From Psychrobacter arenosus (GTDB lineage Bacteria > Pseudomonadota > Gammaproteobacteria > Pseudomonadales > Moraxellaceae): DNA of 64,000 nucleotides. Below are positions 37,263-47,544 of this stretch, in pieces. Location of the stretch: the NCBI RefSeq assembly GCF_904848165.1, contig NZ_LR884459.1:930001-994000 (forward strand), in the 5' to 3' direction. Position numbers and translations under genes: made by a program. The first letter of the stretch is position 1; the number at the start of each line of letters is the position of its first letter. The notes beneath the pieces were generated by a model. That model was not told the origin of the DNA and made no database searches. It saw only the letters and a program-made list of their open reading frames with translations.

Positions 37263-37394
37263 TGGAGAGGTCTTAGGTTGAGTTGATAACAAAGGGTTTA
37301 GGGAATGATAAAGCGTTAAATAAATAGCTCAGAACCCCTAAACAACTCTAAAAAACAATAGCGAAGGTTATAGGGCTATTAAATAATAGAGCCA

Positions 37395-37988
37395 TTAAAT
37401 AAAGGAACGGTTCAATAAGGCTTGGGACAACGTCATACTGTCTAAGTACTCTAACTCGCCGCCCATAGGAATCCCTTGGGCAATACGAGTCACTTTACTG
37501 ACATGATTTTTAGCAGCTTCCGAGATAAAGTGCGCAGTGGTCTGCCCCTCTACGGTCGTGCCCGTTGCCAGAATTAACTCGTCGATAGGCTCTTGCTTTA
37601 ACCGCCAAATAAGCTGGTCAATATTCAAATCATCCGCATTGATACCATCGAGTGGGGATAAATGCCCGCCCAAGACGAAATAACGCCCACGGAAACCTGC
37701 CGTCTGCTCGATAGCCATGACGTCCGCTGCGGTCTCTACCACACATAATATCGCATCATCGCGGCGCGGGTCTAAACAAATCGGACAGACGTCATCATCG
37801 CTAAAAGAGTGGCAACGGTGACATTCGATAATATCGTGCATAGCCACATCGAGCGCTTGGGCAAGCGCAATACCTTGCGGGCGTTTTTGAGTTAATAGGT
37901 GCAAGGCCATACGCTGGGCGGTCTTTTGACCCACCCCTGGCAATACTCGCAACTGCTTAACTAGCGTATCAAACTTTTGTGTCAGCAA
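37395..37988 (-). CDS. recR: Recombination protein RecR
   Basis: This is a DNA-binding ring protein of the RecFOR pathway that helps load RecA at gaps. At 197 residues it has normal length. The N-terminal helix-hairpin-helix ([20 protein letters not shown]), the zinc finger ([16 protein letters not shown]) and the Toprim domain ([27 protein letters not shown]) are in order. It lies downstream of ybaB, with a gap of about 480 bp. Confidence 0.97.
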   Translation of the reverse strand: MLTQKFDTLVKQLRVLPGVGQKTAQRMALHLLTQKRPQGIALAQALDVAMHDIIECHRCHSFSDDDVCPICLDPRRDDAILCVVETAADVMAIEQTAGFRGRYFVLGGHLSPLDGINADDLNIDQLIWRLKQEPIDELILATGTTVEGQTTAHFISEAAKNHVSKVTRIAQGIPMGGELEYLDSMTLSQALLNRSFI

Positions 37989-38465
37989 TGGACATCCTTT
38001 CTTAATTAATAAATCTCTATAGCGGCATTAGCCATCGCAATGGCGTTCAGTATCAGCATTCAGTATAAGCATTGACCTTAGCATTAACCTTAGTATTGAC
38101 ACTTGGGGCTACCTTATCGCCTATCTCTAACGCTACAAATAGCGGATAAGCCTAGTCTATTTATGACGGCACGACCGACAATATTCAATAGATAAGCGAC
38201 AATAACAGAGCAATAAAATGAAAGTATGAGGCGGCAGCGCTCTCAATAAACCTATTATAAATAAGCTATATTATTCATAAGGATAGATTATGTTTATCCG
38301 TAAATATATCGAAGTTTGTTGATAAAAAAAAGGGCGGTATTGTAGCAAAGACAATCCACCCCGTTACCGGTCTTTATCCCCCACCAAAAATGATGCTAGC
38401 TGCTCATTATCTAGTCATAAGCAACGCTATCAGGATAAGACCCGCACTTTTCTATTGAGCTAGTA
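37989..38465. other. Long ybaB-recR spacer with degenerate short repeats
   Basis: No gene is visible. Around 38042-38100 a loosely repeated unit of CATTCAGTAT, CATTGACCTTAG and CATTAACCTTAGTATTGAC type can be read. ybaB and recR are normally close together, so the gap is unusual. Confidence 0.5.
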
Positions 38466-38798
38466 TTAGCCAAATAGACCTTGCATACCTGGTGGTAAGC
38501 CCATGCCGCTAGTCGCATTTGACATAGTAGCTTCTGATAGCTCGTCTGCTTGACGCACGGCGTCATTGATAGCCGCAGCAATAAGGTCTTCAATCATATC
38601 TGGCTCATCTTCTAGCAGGCTAGGATCGATGCTCAGACGCTTGACCACATGACGACCGGTCATAGTGACTTTAACAAGACCGCTGCCCGCTTCGGCGTGA
38701 ACTTCTTTAGTGGCTAGGTCTTTTTTAGCTTTTTCGACATTGACTTCAACTTGCTTTTGCATGGTTTGTGCTTGTTGCATCAAAGCTTGAATATTCAT
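38466..38798 (-). CDS. ybaB: YbaB/EbfC nucleoid-associated protein
   Basis: This is a 110-residue DNA-binding homodimer protein. The N-terminal coiled part ([20 protein letters not shown]) and the family block [23 protein letters not shown] with [14 protein letters not shown] are clear. The C-terminus is rich in G, M and P, as usual. Position ahead of recR on the same strand supports the call. Confidence 0.95.
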   Translation of the reverse strand: MNIQALMQQAQTMQKQVEVNVEKAKKDLATKEVHAEAGSGLVKVTMTGRHVVKRLSIDPSLLEDEPDMIEDLIAAAINDAVRQADELSEATMSNATSGMGLPPGMQGLFG

Positions 38799-38872
38799 GA
38801 TAAATCCTTACAGATTATAGTAATAGTTAGGGATGAAGAACTAATTTCAGTAGCGCTATTATACCTGTATCT

Positions 38873-40156
38873 CTATAGCGTGTCTAAACCGCGCGCCAGA
38901 TCCGCGATGATATCTTCTACATCTTCTAAGCCTACCGACAAACGAATTAAGCCATCCGTCACGCCAGCATCGGCTCTATCTTCTGGTTTTAAGCGAAAAT
39001 GGGTGGTCGTTGAAGGGTGCGTTATCGTCGTCTTCATATCGCCTAAATTGTTAGTAATGGAGACCATTTGCGTGCTATCAATCACATGCCAAGCGGCTTC
39101 TTTTGGCGACTTGCCCTCACCTACGACCTCAAAGCCCATAATCGCGCCGTAGCAGTCTTGGCGATAGTGCTGACGGGTAGCCAACTCATGAGCAGGATGG
39201 TCCTTAAGCCCTGAGAAATGTACGCGGCTAACTTTGGGATGCCCAGCTAAAAATTTAGCGACCTTATTGGCATTTTGGCAATGCGCCTGCATGCGTAAGG
39301 CTAAAGTTTCCAAGCCTTTGGTAAACACCCAAGCGTTAAAAGGACTCATGCTAATACCGCCAGAACGCACCACGGTAAAGGCCTGCTGCATCAGCTCTTC
39401 ATTACCGACCAAAGCGCCGCCCAATACACGACCTTGACCATCGATATATTTAGTCGCCGAATGAATGACAATATCCGCCCCAAAATCTAAAGGCTTTTGA
39501 ATAGCTGGGGTGGCAAAGCAATTGTCTACGATAAACAACGCGCCCTGCTTATGCGCCAACTCACTTAAAAAAGTCATGTCAGCAATTTGCCCTAAAGGAT
39601 TACTCGGGCTTTCACAATAAATCACTTTAGTATTGTCTTGCATCGCCGCCGCCCAAGCGTCGTTATCCGTGCAATCGACGTAGCTGACTTCAACGCCGTA
39701 TTTAACAAAATAGTTGTTAAACAGACCAATAGAAGAGCCAAACAGTTGCTTTGCCGCCAACAGGTGATCGCCAGCTTGCAGATAGGCTAAGCACATGGTC
39801 AGTATCGCGCCCATCCCAGAAGCGGTAGCGACAGCACGCTCACCACCTTCTAAAGCCGCTAAACGTCGCTCAAAAGTTCGCACGCTAGGGTTGGTATGAC
39901 GCGAGTAAACGTTGCCTTTTTTACTGCCATCAAAATGCGCTGCGGCATCGGCTGCCGATTGATAGACATACGAGCTGGTGGTAAAGATAGGTTCTGAGTG
40001 CTCGCCTTCATCGGTACGGTGCTGACCGGCTCTGACGGCTATCGTCTGCATGCCGTAACCTGCCGATAAATCTAGGGCATCATCTTGCCAGTTGCGGTCT
40101 AAGACTGACGCGTTATTACTAGTGGTGCTGGGTGTTACCTTGGAAGATTGGGTCAT
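38873..40156 (-). CDS. metZ: O-succinylhomoserine sulfhydrylase
   Basis: This PLP enzyme makes homocysteine from O-succinylhomoserine and sulfide. At 427 residues it is slightly long because of an S/T-rich N-terminus. The PLP lysine lies in IHSATKYIDGQGRVLGG; the GQGR after it is typical of MetZ rather than MetB. SRHTNPSVRTFERRLAALEGG and the CESPSNPLGQ block fit the family. The gene stands alone with a long upstream region; no riboswitch was recognised there. Confidence 0.93.
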   Translation of the reverse strand: MTQSSKVTPSTTSNNASVLDRNWQDDALDLSAGYGMQTIAVRAGQHRTDEGEHSEPIFTTSSYVYQSAADAAAHFDGSKKGNVYSRHTNPSVRTFERRLAALEGGERAVATASGMGAILTMCLAYLQAGDHLLAAKQLFGSSIGLFNNYFVKYGVEVSYVDCTDNDAWAAAMQDNTKVIYCESPSNPLGQIADMTFLSELAHKQGALFIVDNCFATPAIQKPLDFGADIVIHSATKYIDGQGRVLGGALVGNEELMQQAFTVVRSGGISMSPFNAWVFTKGLETLALRMQAHCQNANKVAKFLAGHPKVSRVHFSGLKDHPAHELATRQHYRQDCYGAIMGFEVVGEGKSPKEAAWHVIDSTQMVSITNNLGDMKTTITHPSTTTHFRLKPEDRADAGVTDGLIRLSVGLEDVEDIIADLARGLDTL

Positions 40157-40826
40157 TACCGTCCCTTAACTGATGACAACGAAGATAGCGTATGAAGATA
40201 AAATGTAGAGATAAAATTATGAGGTGCACTTTAGCAGTTTTTTGTCGTTTACGCTTACTCCATAACGACAATGACACAGTCTATTTTGGCAAAACCTCGC
40301 TATTTTACGGTCTACAAGCGCCTATTCAAGCCCTGCTCGTTACTCTACTATAATGGCTAGCTAGCATCGTAGTGAACCTCTCATTGAATAAGGCGTTAAA
40401 TCGTAGGCTGCACACAGGATTATCTCTGCTAGCGAGCTGATAAACGACTTTCAAGCTGACTTACTTAATAGGCCACTTATTTTTAATCAATAACCAGCAA
40501 TAGCGTGTAAAATAGTCTAAGCTCATTTTCATAAATAGTTATAATTCATCATTATTAAGATAGTATTTTTGCTCTAAATTAAACAAGTTTTAGTATTTGG
40601 TCACTAGTTATAACGGCATAACAAAAATCTTTCTTGGTTAATTTTAGCGGCGCTAAAGTTGAGCTTTTTTTAATTCTAGTGATATTAATAACCCCATTTT
40701 GTCAGCCTCTATGACTGCTCATTTATAGCAGACTCTAGCGGCTGTCAGGCAGTATAAAGCTCGGTTGCTTAGGATTATCAATAAACCGCTGCTGACTACC
40801 ATACTTATGCTACAAGGCTTTTACCC
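40157..40826. other. Divergent intergenic region between metZ and a cls-like gene, no gene seen
   Basis: The 670 bp are AT-rich in the middle (about 40500-40700) and contain no convincing frame, repeat or RNA motif that I can name. They must hold promoters for both divergent genes. Confidence 0.45.
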
Positions 40827-42605
40827 ATGGCACTGTCCCGATTGCGCTCAACGACTCTATTACCTTTGTTGGTAGCCCCGACTCTATTGATTAGTGGCTG
40901 TCAGCATCTGCCTGCGCAGCCGCATTTGCCAGAGAGCCAAGCGTTGACCAAGCGAGTAGAAGCGCTATACAGCCAACCAGAGAGCGAGGTAGCAACAGAG
41001 TCGCAGCCAGATACTTCAGACACTGAGGCGGAGTTGCTAGCGCAAGCAGATGCTGCTGATGAGACCGCTGAGTCCACCAGTAATCCCGTCACCACGACCA
41101 AAGATACCGCAGCCATAGCGGCGGCAAACTCACAGCCTTCGACTATCGCCGAACGTATCCAAAACTATGACTTGGCGGCGTCTATTAGTGAGCAACATAA
41201 AATCCACCCGGAGCTCTCAGGCTATTACCCTATCGTCACCGGTGCCAATGCTTTTGCCTCACGCAGCATCTTGACCGGTATGGCCGAAAAAAATATCGAT
41301 GTGCAGTACTATATTTGGCACAACGATCAGGCGGGACAACTGATGCTCAAAGACCTGTGGGATGCAGCCGAGCGCGGCGTCATGGTACGGTTGCTCTTGG
41401 ATGACTTTAATACGGATGCCAAATTTGATGATCATTTGCGCCGGTTTGCTAGCCACCCGAATATTTCAGTACGTATTATTAACCCACTGCTTTATCGTAA
41501 GTTTCAGTCGCTAAATTTTGTGACCAGTTTGCCGCGTATCAACCGCCGTATGCACAATAAAAGCATGATTTTTGATAAGCAAATTACCATTATTGGCGGG
41601 CGTAATATTGGTAATGAATACCTAAGTAATGACCAAAACAGTCAGTTTGCCGATTTAGACGTGCTGTTGATTGGCCGCGTCGTCGCTGATATTAGCCAAA
41701 GCTTTAGCCATTATTGGAACTCTTCAATGTCTTACGATATTGAAACCTTAGTCAAAGCGGATAAAGACGATACTGATTTTTTACAGTCTTTAGATAAAAT
41801 TAATGGCGATGCCGATAGCGGTCCACGCAGCAGCTTATCCGTGTATAAGGCGGCAATTGAAGATTCGACGATTGACTCAGATTTATTGAATAAGCGCGTG
41901 CCGTTTCGCTGGACCGACATGCAGTTTTTAAGTGACGATGTGGGCAAGCTGAGTAAAACCGCTCCGCCTAACAGCAACTTAGTCCATCAATTGCGTACGT
42001 TACTCGGCACCCCTACGCAGCAGCTGACCATTATCTCTTCCTACTTTGTCCCGACTAAAGACGGCGTGGGTGCGCTGATTCAATTGGCTGAAAAAGGGAT
42101 TAAAATTCGTATTTTGACCAACTCTTTTGATGCTACTGATGTCACGGCGGTCCATTCGGGCTATAGTCAGTGGCGCCCCGCTTTGCTCAATGCTGGGATT
42201 AAAATTTACGAGCTTAAATCTACCGCCAGCGAAGAAAAACGCGAAAATAAACTTTGGCGCGCGCGCAGCCAATCTTCGACCAGCTTGCATGCCAAAACCT
42301 TTGCGGTTGATGACCATCAAGTGTTTATTGGCTCCTACAACGTTGACCCGCGCTCAGCAAATATTAATACTGAAATGGGCGTCATTATTAATGATGATGA
42401 GCTTGCCAAGCAATTGCACGAGGCATTGGACGATGACTTGCTAGATCAAGCCTATGAGGTGACCATCACGCCAGCAGGCCAGTTGCAATGGAAGACCTTA
42501 GAGGGTGGCAAACTGGTCACTTATGATAAAGAACCAGCCGTTGATTTAGCGGATCAAATTTGGCTTACGATTATGTCATGGTTACCTATTGACTGGTTGT
42601 TATAG
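40827..42605 (+). CDS. Phospholipase D-family cardiolipin synthase lipoprotein (ClsC-like)
   Basis: This is a 592-residue lipoprotein. The signal ends LLISGC with Cys at residue 25, followed by an acidic S/T/E/A-rich linker to about residue 100. Two HKD motifs follow: HNKSMIFDKQITIIGGRNIG and HAKTFAVDDHQVFIGSYNVD. DVQYYIWHNDQAG and LLLDDFNTDAKFDDHLR are typical of the ClsC/YmdC branch. It probably acts at the periplasmic side of a membrane. It is the second PLD-type cardiolipin synthase of the window, of a different branch from that at 7.6 kb. Confidence 0.88.
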   Translation: MALSRLRSTTLLPLLVAPTLLISGCQHLPAQPHLPESQALTKRVEALYSQPESEVATESQPDTSDTEAELLAQADAADETAESTSNPVTTTKDTAAIAAANSQPSTIAERIQNYDLAASISEQHKIHPELSGYYPIVTGANAFASRSILTGMAEKNIDVQYYIWHNDQAGQLMLKDLWDAAERGVMVRLLLDDFNTDAKFDDHLRRFASHPNISVRIINPLLYRKFQSLNFVTSLPRINRRMHNKSMIFDKQITIIGGRNIGNEYLSNDQNSQFADLDVLLIGRVVADISQSFSHYWNSSMSYDIETLVKADKDDTDFLQSLDKINGDADSGPRSSLSVYKAAIEDSTIDSDLLNKRVPFRWTDMQFLSDDVGKLSKTAPPNSNLVHQLRTLLGTPTQQLTIISSYFVPTKDGVGALIQLAEKGIKIRILTNSFDATDVTAVHSGYSQWRPALLNAGIKIYELKSTASEEKRENKLWRARSQSSTSLHAKTFAVDDHQVFIGSYNVDPRSANINTEMGVIINDDELAKQLHEALDDDLLDQAYEVTITPAGQLQWKTLEGGKLVTYDKEPAVDLADQIWLTIMSWLPIDWLL

Positions 42606-42715
42606 AATGCGGTTCGTTTGACCAAGCCATGACTTAAAAACGGTAGCAAGCGCTATCGTTGCTCGGGTTTATTATTATTTTTATACTTTATATTGCATAG
42701 TTATAGGTCGTACAG

Positions 42716-44002
42716 ATGCCTTTTAATACCAACCCTCGTACTCTTAGACAATTGGGTATTATTTCTTTTAGTAATTTTGCGGCTTTTTTTGACTTTCTTA
42801 TTTACTTATATCTCGCCGATATCTTAAGCGCAGCTTTTTTTCCGGCTACCGAAGCGACTTTTATTGGTAAACTACAAACTTTAAGTCTGTTTTCAGCCGG
42901 GTATTTATCGCGACCTATTGGCGCCTTATTGCTAGGCCGCTTTGGTGATATTAAAGGGCGTAAAGCCACTTTTTATATTAGCGCCTCTTTTATTGCGTTG
43001 ACCTCGCTGGCCACTGCTTGTCTGCCGACTTACGCACAAGCTGGTATTTTAGCCCCTATCCTATTTTTTACCGCTCGAGTTGCCCAAGGTATGGCGTTTG
43101 GCGCCCACTCTACCTTAGGCTGGGTCTATTTATCAGAGCAAGCCCCGAAATCGCAGATGGCTTTTTATTCCAGCGTATCCTCAGCGAGCTTTATGGTAGG
43201 TATCGTCGCAACCTTAATTATCTTTAAGGTCATTTTTAACACCTATACCGATCAAGCTTTAGTGGAATACGCTTGGCGCATCCCTTTTGTCATCTCGGCT
43301 TGTCTGGCGACTATAGCGGTGTTACTAGGCCGTTATTTGACCGAAACGCCGTTATTCTTAAGCCAAAAAGTCAAACGTTCCTATATTCCACGTTATAAAA
43401 ACTTTAGCTTATCATTCAAGCGTTTTAATGCCATCTTCATTACCGTATTATTAAGTTTCTATATCTCAAGTCTAGTCATTGTCGTGGCGCTCCTCTTACC
43501 GCAGATGATTACGCATAAGTTTAGTATCGACCCGAGCCTATTGGGCTTCTCGAATGGGTTAGCGATTTTATTCTTATCATTAGGGTGTGTCTTTTTTGGC
43601 TTGATGGCAGACAAAGGCCATATTGGTAAAGCGCTTATGATAGGCTCAATAGCAGTTGCCTTACAGTCTTTAGCCTTTTATTATCACTTACAAAACAGCT
43701 CAGGAGACTATATCCTGCTGATGTATACCGTATTGGGCTTTAGCACCGGGGTTATTAGCTTATGTCCTGTCATTATGGTGCAGCTGTTCCCAACTCGTAC
43801 GCGGCTCACTGCCGTGGCACTATCCTACAACTGTACTTATGCCGTGGTGGGGGGCGCCCTGCCTATAGGTTTGATGTATGCGACGGATTACATTAGCTTT
43901 TCCCCGGCACTCTATCTGACTTTCATCGGTATTGTTGGAGTGATTATCGGGATGTATGTCATGCGGGCGCCGCCATTAACGAGCTTAAGCAGTCAGGTAT
44001 AA
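42716..44002 (+). CDS. MFS transporter, metabolite:H+ symporter type
   Basis: This is a 428-residue inner-membrane transporter with about 12 hydrophobic segments. SNFAAFFDFLIYLYLAD at the start, GRFGDIKGRKATF between helices 2 and 3, and ARVAQGMAFGAHSTLGWVYL are features of the metabolite:H+ symporter branch. The substrate is unknown. Expression as a single gene is likely. The 14-bp tandem array starts 10 bp after its stop. Confidence 0.88.
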   Translation: MPFNTNPRTLRQLGIISFSNFAAFFDFLIYLYLADILSAAFFPATEATFIGKLQTLSLFSAGYLSRPIGALLLGRFGDIKGRKATFYISASFIALTSLATACLPTYAQAGILAPILFFTARVAQGMAFGAHSTLGWVYLSEQAPKSQMAFYSSVSSASFMVGIVATLIIFKVIFNTYTDQALVEYAWRIPFVISACLATIAVLLGRYLTETPLFLSQKVKRSYIPRYKNFSLSFKRFNAIFITVLLSFYISSLVIVVALLLPQMITHKFSIDPSLLGFSNGLAILFLSLGCVFFGLMADKGHIGKALMIGSIAVALQSLAFYYHLQNSSGDYILLMYTVLGFSTGVISLCPVIMVQLFPTRTRLTAVALSYNCTYAVVGGALPIGLMYATDYISFSPALYLTFIGIVGVIIGMYVMRAPPLTSLSSQV

Positions 44003-44011
44003 ATTTCTATA

Positions 44012-44133
44012 ATTAGTTCGATATCATTAGTTCGATATCATTAGTTCGATATCATTAGTTCGATATCATTAGTTCGATATCATTAGTTCGATATCATTAG
44101 TTAGATATCATTAGTTAGATATCATTAGTTCGA
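44012..44133. repeat. Tandem array of a 14-bp unit (eight copies plus a partial)
   Basis: The unit is ATTAGTTCGATATC. Copies 1-6 (44012-44095) are exact, copies 7 and 8 (44096-44123) have A for C (ATTAGTTAGATATC), and a 10-bp partial ends at 44133. Each unit holds the palindrome GATATC. The array ends 43 bp before the dusA start. Nothing suggests CRISPR: there are no spacers. Confidence 0.95.
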
Positions 44134-44176
44134 GAATAAGGTCTCAGCTTAGAGGCTGAAGACGAGACCAACTACT

Positions 44177-45184
44177 ATGCCAAATATTATGCAAGATAAA
44201 CGCTTATCGATTGCCCCCATGATCGATTGGACCACGTCCGACTATAGATTTTTTGCGCGGTTGTTTAACCCGCATACTTATCTCTATACGGAAATGATCA
44301 GTACCGGCGCCCTTATTCATGGCAAGACCGACCGTCATTTGCGCTTTGACGCCAGTGAGCACCCGTTAGTACTGCAATTGGGCGGTGCTGATATCGCTGA
44401 GATGACTCATTGTACGGAGTTGGCGCAAACTCGTGGCTTTGCGGAAGTGAATATCAACGTCGGCTGCCCCTCTGACCGGGTACAGCATAATAAAATTGGC
44501 GCTTGCCTCATGGCAGAGCCGGAAACGGTAGCAACTTTGGTCAAGCACATGCAGGCGGCAGTATCCATCCCTGTGACCGTCAAACACCGCATCGGTATCG
44601 ACCATTTTGACAGCTATGAGTTTATGCATAACTTTGTGGAGACGGTAGCGGCGGCTGGGTGTGAGCGCTTTATCGTGCATGCGCGTACGGCATGGCTACA
44701 AGGCTTAAGTCCGAAGCAGAACCGTGAGATTCCACCCCTACGCTATGAAGATGTGTACCGACTCAAGCAAGACTTCCCAAGCTTAGCCATTGAGATTAAT
44801 GGCGGCATTACCACTGTCGCAGAGATTGAAACCCATTTGCAGCATGTTGATGGGGTGATGATTGGCCGCGCTGCTTACCAAAACCCTTATATTATGGCTG
44901 AGGCTATGAGCTTATGGGGGGAGGCTGCCCCGAGCCGTGAAGCTATCCTAGAGCGCTTAATGCCTTATTTACAAGAGCAAGTCGCTAAGGGTGAGCCCCT
45001 GCCTACTATAGCGCGGCATTTCTTAGGGCTATTCCAAGGGTTGCCTGGCGCCCGCAAATGGCGACAAGCCCTCAGCGGTAAGCAGTCTTTGACCATAGCG
45101 GAGATAGAAGATGCAGCGACGCAGACCCTCGCGTTTATTGCCCAACAGGATGCTTATCAAGACAGTTTAGAGGCGCAGAGCTAG
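44177..45184 (+). CDS. dusA: tRNA-dihydrouridine synthase A
   Basis: This FMN enzyme reduces U20 and U20a in tRNA D-loops. At 335 residues it matches the family. SIAPMIDWTTSDYRFFARL, TEMISTGALIHG and INVGCPSDRVQHNKIGACLM carry the active-site Cys (in NVGCPS). VKHRIGID and HARTAWLQGLSPKQNREIPP are DusA-specific. The tandem 14-bp array lies directly upstream, so its promoter or leader may include repeats. Confidence 0.96.
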   Translation: MPNIMQDKRLSIAPMIDWTTSDYRFFARLFNPHTYLYTEMISTGALIHGKTDRHLRFDASEHPLVLQLGGADIAEMTHCTELAQTRGFAEVNINVGCPSDRVQHNKIGACLMAEPETVATLVKHMQAAVSIPVTVKHRIGIDHFDSYEFMHNFVETVAAAGCERFIVHARTAWLQGLSPKQNREIPPLRYEDVYRLKQDFPSLAIEINGGITTVAEIETHLQHVDGVMIGRAAYQNPYIMAEAMSLWGEAAPSREAILERLMPYLQEQVAKGEPLPTIARHFLGLFQGLPGARKWRQALSGKQSLTIAEIEDAATQTLAFIAQQDAYQDSLEAQS

Positions 45185-45237
45185 TCTGTTAAGCTTTATA
45201 GCCATAAGCTAGTTGATAAATAAAAAGCTTTATAGAT

Positions 45238-45281
45238 AAAAAAAATAGCGACCTAGTAGCTTACTAAGTCGCTATTTTTTT
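45238..45281. terminator. Bidirectional intrinsic terminator between dusA and the CPBP gene
   Basis: AATAGCGAC pairs with GTCGCTATT, flanked by A and T runs, with an inner TAGTA/TACTA pairing. It serves dusA and, on the other strand, the CPBP protease gene. Confidence 0.85.
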
Positions 45282-45364
45282 ATAAGCAAAACACTGAATA
45301 ACTGAATAACTGAAATTACTCTAAATGATTGCGGAAAACGGGCTAAACATTTAGAAAGAATGGC

Positions 45365-46132
45365 TTATGCACCCGACCCCATCGTCAGATAAAGCACCAT
45401 TGCTACCCCATTATTCAAGATATGCAGCAGTATCGGCAACCATAAAGAGTTCGATTTCACCCGCACATAGCAAAAAATAAGCGCTAAAACAAAGATGGCG
45501 CTCATCTCAAAGAGCTCATACTGAGTATGGATAGCCGCAAATAAGATACTACTGATAATACTAGCGATAATCACACCACGCTGACGGTCGAATTGCTCAG
45601 CAATGGCGGACCAAATCAAGCCACGAAATACCAATTCTTCATAGAGAGGCGCCACCACTACGATTACTAGCACTAACAGCCACTTGGCATTGGTACTAGC
45701 AAATAGCGGGTCGACGAAATCTAAGGGCGTCCGATCAAGCAGCTGGCTCGCCACTTCATTAACCAAAATAAATAGGGTTAATAAAGACGCTCCCTGTAGC
45801 AGCATACGTCCTGTGATACGGCGAAAGCCTAGATACGCAAACAGTTGCTGGGAGTTGCTAACTTTACGGGCGACCAGCAGATAGGTCAGCAGTGACAATA
45901 AAACAAAGCAAAACAATACCGATAAACTGACGATAGTGCCCTGCTCCCCTCCCTGCGCGAATAACTCGCCAATCGTGAGCTCAGCAGCGTCGGGCAATAC
46001 CATCTTCGCAGCAATATATAAACCTAATAGCTGACTGACAAAAAAGCTAGCAATCATGACAATGACCAGTCCTAAGACTCCTAGACGACTAAATAGCGGT
46101 GTTGGCACAGCTTTACTAGGAGGGACGGTCAT
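45365..46132 (-). CDS. CPBP-family intramembrane metalloprotease (CAAX protease-like)
   Basis: This is a multi-pass membrane protein of 255 residues from ATG 46132 (GTG at 46174 would add 14). The glutamate motif PLYEELVFRGLIW and the histidine motif LFAAIHTQYE are the catalytic motifs of the Abi/CPBP family. Such proteins process proteins or protect against bacteriocins in some bacteria; the target here is unknown. It is 55 bp after the alpha/beta hydrolase gene on the same strand and could be co-transcribed. Confidence 0.87.
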   Translation of the reverse strand: MTVPPSKAVPTPLFSRLGVLGLVIVMIASFFVSQLLGLYIAAKMVLPDAAELTIGELFAQGGEQGTIVSLSVLFCFVLLSLLTYLLVARKVSNSQQLFAYLGFRRITGRMLLQGASLLTLFILVNEVASQLLDRTPLDFVDPLFASTNAKWLLVLVIVVVAPLYEELVFRGLIWSAIAEQFDRQRGVIIASIISSILFAAIHTQYELFEMSAIFVLALIFCYVRVKSNSLWLPILLHILNNGVAMVLYLTMGSGA

Positions 46133-46187
46133 TATTATGGTCTCAAGTTTAAGCGTAATGGGAAATCTTTGCACGCTATCAGTACTG

Positions 46188-47102
46188 TTAATTGGCAGCC
46201 GCTAACAGCTGTTTAATGCGCTTGGCCACAGCTTCAGGCTGCTCCAAAGGGAACATATGACCGCCTGGATAGATTTCATAATCGATACCCAAGCGCTTAT
46301 TAATTTTTTGTGGGAATTTACGCTTAATAAAGATGCCGTCTTCCGCAATAATCAGTTTGACCGGCACTTTGGGCGGCTTATTGGGCGTGAGCCAATACCA
46401 CGAAGGGTTGGTGCGGAAAATAGCTACTTCGTCGTCTTTAGGAATGGTCAAAGTCACCGTACCGTCGTCACAATCTGTCAACCCATGGTCGATGTAGCCC
46501 TGAAAGCAGCGCTCTTCGAAATGCTTAAACATACCTTTATCCCGCAGCTGCTCATAAGCCTCTTCGCGACTGTCCCAAGTATCACGGCGACGCTTAGACA
46601 TATTCGCTGGCGACATTTTATCCATTAAGCGATGGTTCATTTTAGGCAATCTATCGCCCAGCTTAGCCATATGCCAAATAAAACTGTCTTTCCCATAGAC
46701 CCAAGGAGGATCCATCAATACCACGCGAGTGAACAGCTCAGGACGGCGATAAGTAGCCTGTAGCGTACACAGGGCCCCTAACGAATGCCCTAGCCCAATA
46801 ACTTGGCTGACGCCGTGCTTCTTGCAAGCTTGTGTGACGCTATTGATGACTTGCTCGGTTAGCGCTTGCCAATGGTTATCCACTGGATAATCTGGGTTCG
46901 GACCCAATAGCGGTACATATTCAATCGTATAGGTATCTTCTAAGACCGCAAACAGCGGTGCATAAACCGCACTCGGTATCCCATTTGCATGGGCAAAATG
47001 AATCACGGGTTTATTAGTCAGCTTAGAGGCAGCCGGTAATTTTATAGCGGCATTGCGCGCAGTAGTACGTTTTTTAAGAGGATTCAGCATCTTTTCATCC
47101 AT
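46188..47102 (-). CDS. Alpha/beta hydrolase
   Basis: This is a 304-residue hydrolase. The conserved HFAHANGIPSAVYAPLF near residue 35 provides the oxyanion region and GLGHSLGAL the nucleophile Ser. A C-terminal GGHMFPLEQPE gives the catalytic His. It has no signal peptide. Possible substrates are esters or epoxides; nothing narrower can be read. Start choice between ATG at 47102 and 47090 is open. Confidence 0.87.
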   Translation of the reverse strand: MDEKMLNPLKKRTTARNAAIKLPAASKLTNKPVIHFAHANGIPSAVYAPLFAVLEDTYTIEYVPLLGPNPDYPVDNHWQALTEQVINSVTQACKKHGVSQVIGLGHSLGALCTLQATYRRPELFTRVVLMDPPWVYGKDSFIWHMAKLGDRLPKMNHRLMDKMSPANMSKRRRDTWDSREEAYEQLRDKGMFKHFEERCFQGYIDHGLTDCDDGTVTLTIPKDDEVAIFRTNPSWYWLTPNKPPKVPVKLIIAEDGIFIKRKFPQKINKRLGIDYEIYPGGHMFPLEQPEAVAKRIKQLLAAAN

Positions 47103-47544
47103 GAAGTAACAAGTGAAGGGAAATCAGGAAAACAAGTCAGCAATCAAGGTCATGACCGAAATAAAACCATAGATATCATAATAAGAATCAAGGGATAGTG
47201 CTGTGCAAGCAGAACCGCTTAAGCAATCTAAGCCCACAGACCCTTAACCTAATAAAAAGATGACGCCGTCTAGCATCATCTTTTTGGGTAGTTATACTGA
47301 GTTATATAAGGGTTTGCTATCCTAGCAAGGCAACTGGCTCTTAGTAAGAATAAACCACTAGCAAGGATAATAAATAGTCTTAGAATTAGTGACATCAATC
47401 CTAGTAATACCAACGGTATAGACCCAGCTTATCTGTATAAGATAGTACACTAACGGCGGTAAGAAAAGCCGAGGTAGTCAACGTTTTCTAGTTGACAACG
47501 GCAGCCGTCAGCGTACCCGCTACAGCCAATCTCTAGTGCCTAGA
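47103..47544. other. Intergenic region with one clear hairpin terminator, no gene
   Basis: Apart from the terminator at 47254-47285 I see no gene in these 442 bp. Confidence 0.5.
47254..47285 (-). terminator. Intrinsic terminator downstream of the SppA-type gene
   Basis: AAAAAGATGA pairs perfectly with TCATCTTTTT across a 12-nt loop. Flanking A and T runs allow activity in either direction; with both neighbouring genes on the minus strand, it most likely stops transcripts of the peptidase gene before the hydrolase gene. Confidence 0.75.

Noticed and set aside
38411..38593. A 60-codon frame overlapping ybaB
   Set aside because: Shadow of ybaB in another frame.
44012..44133. CRISPR array
   Set aside because: Units are 14 bp and directly adjacent, with no spacers and no cas genes nearby.
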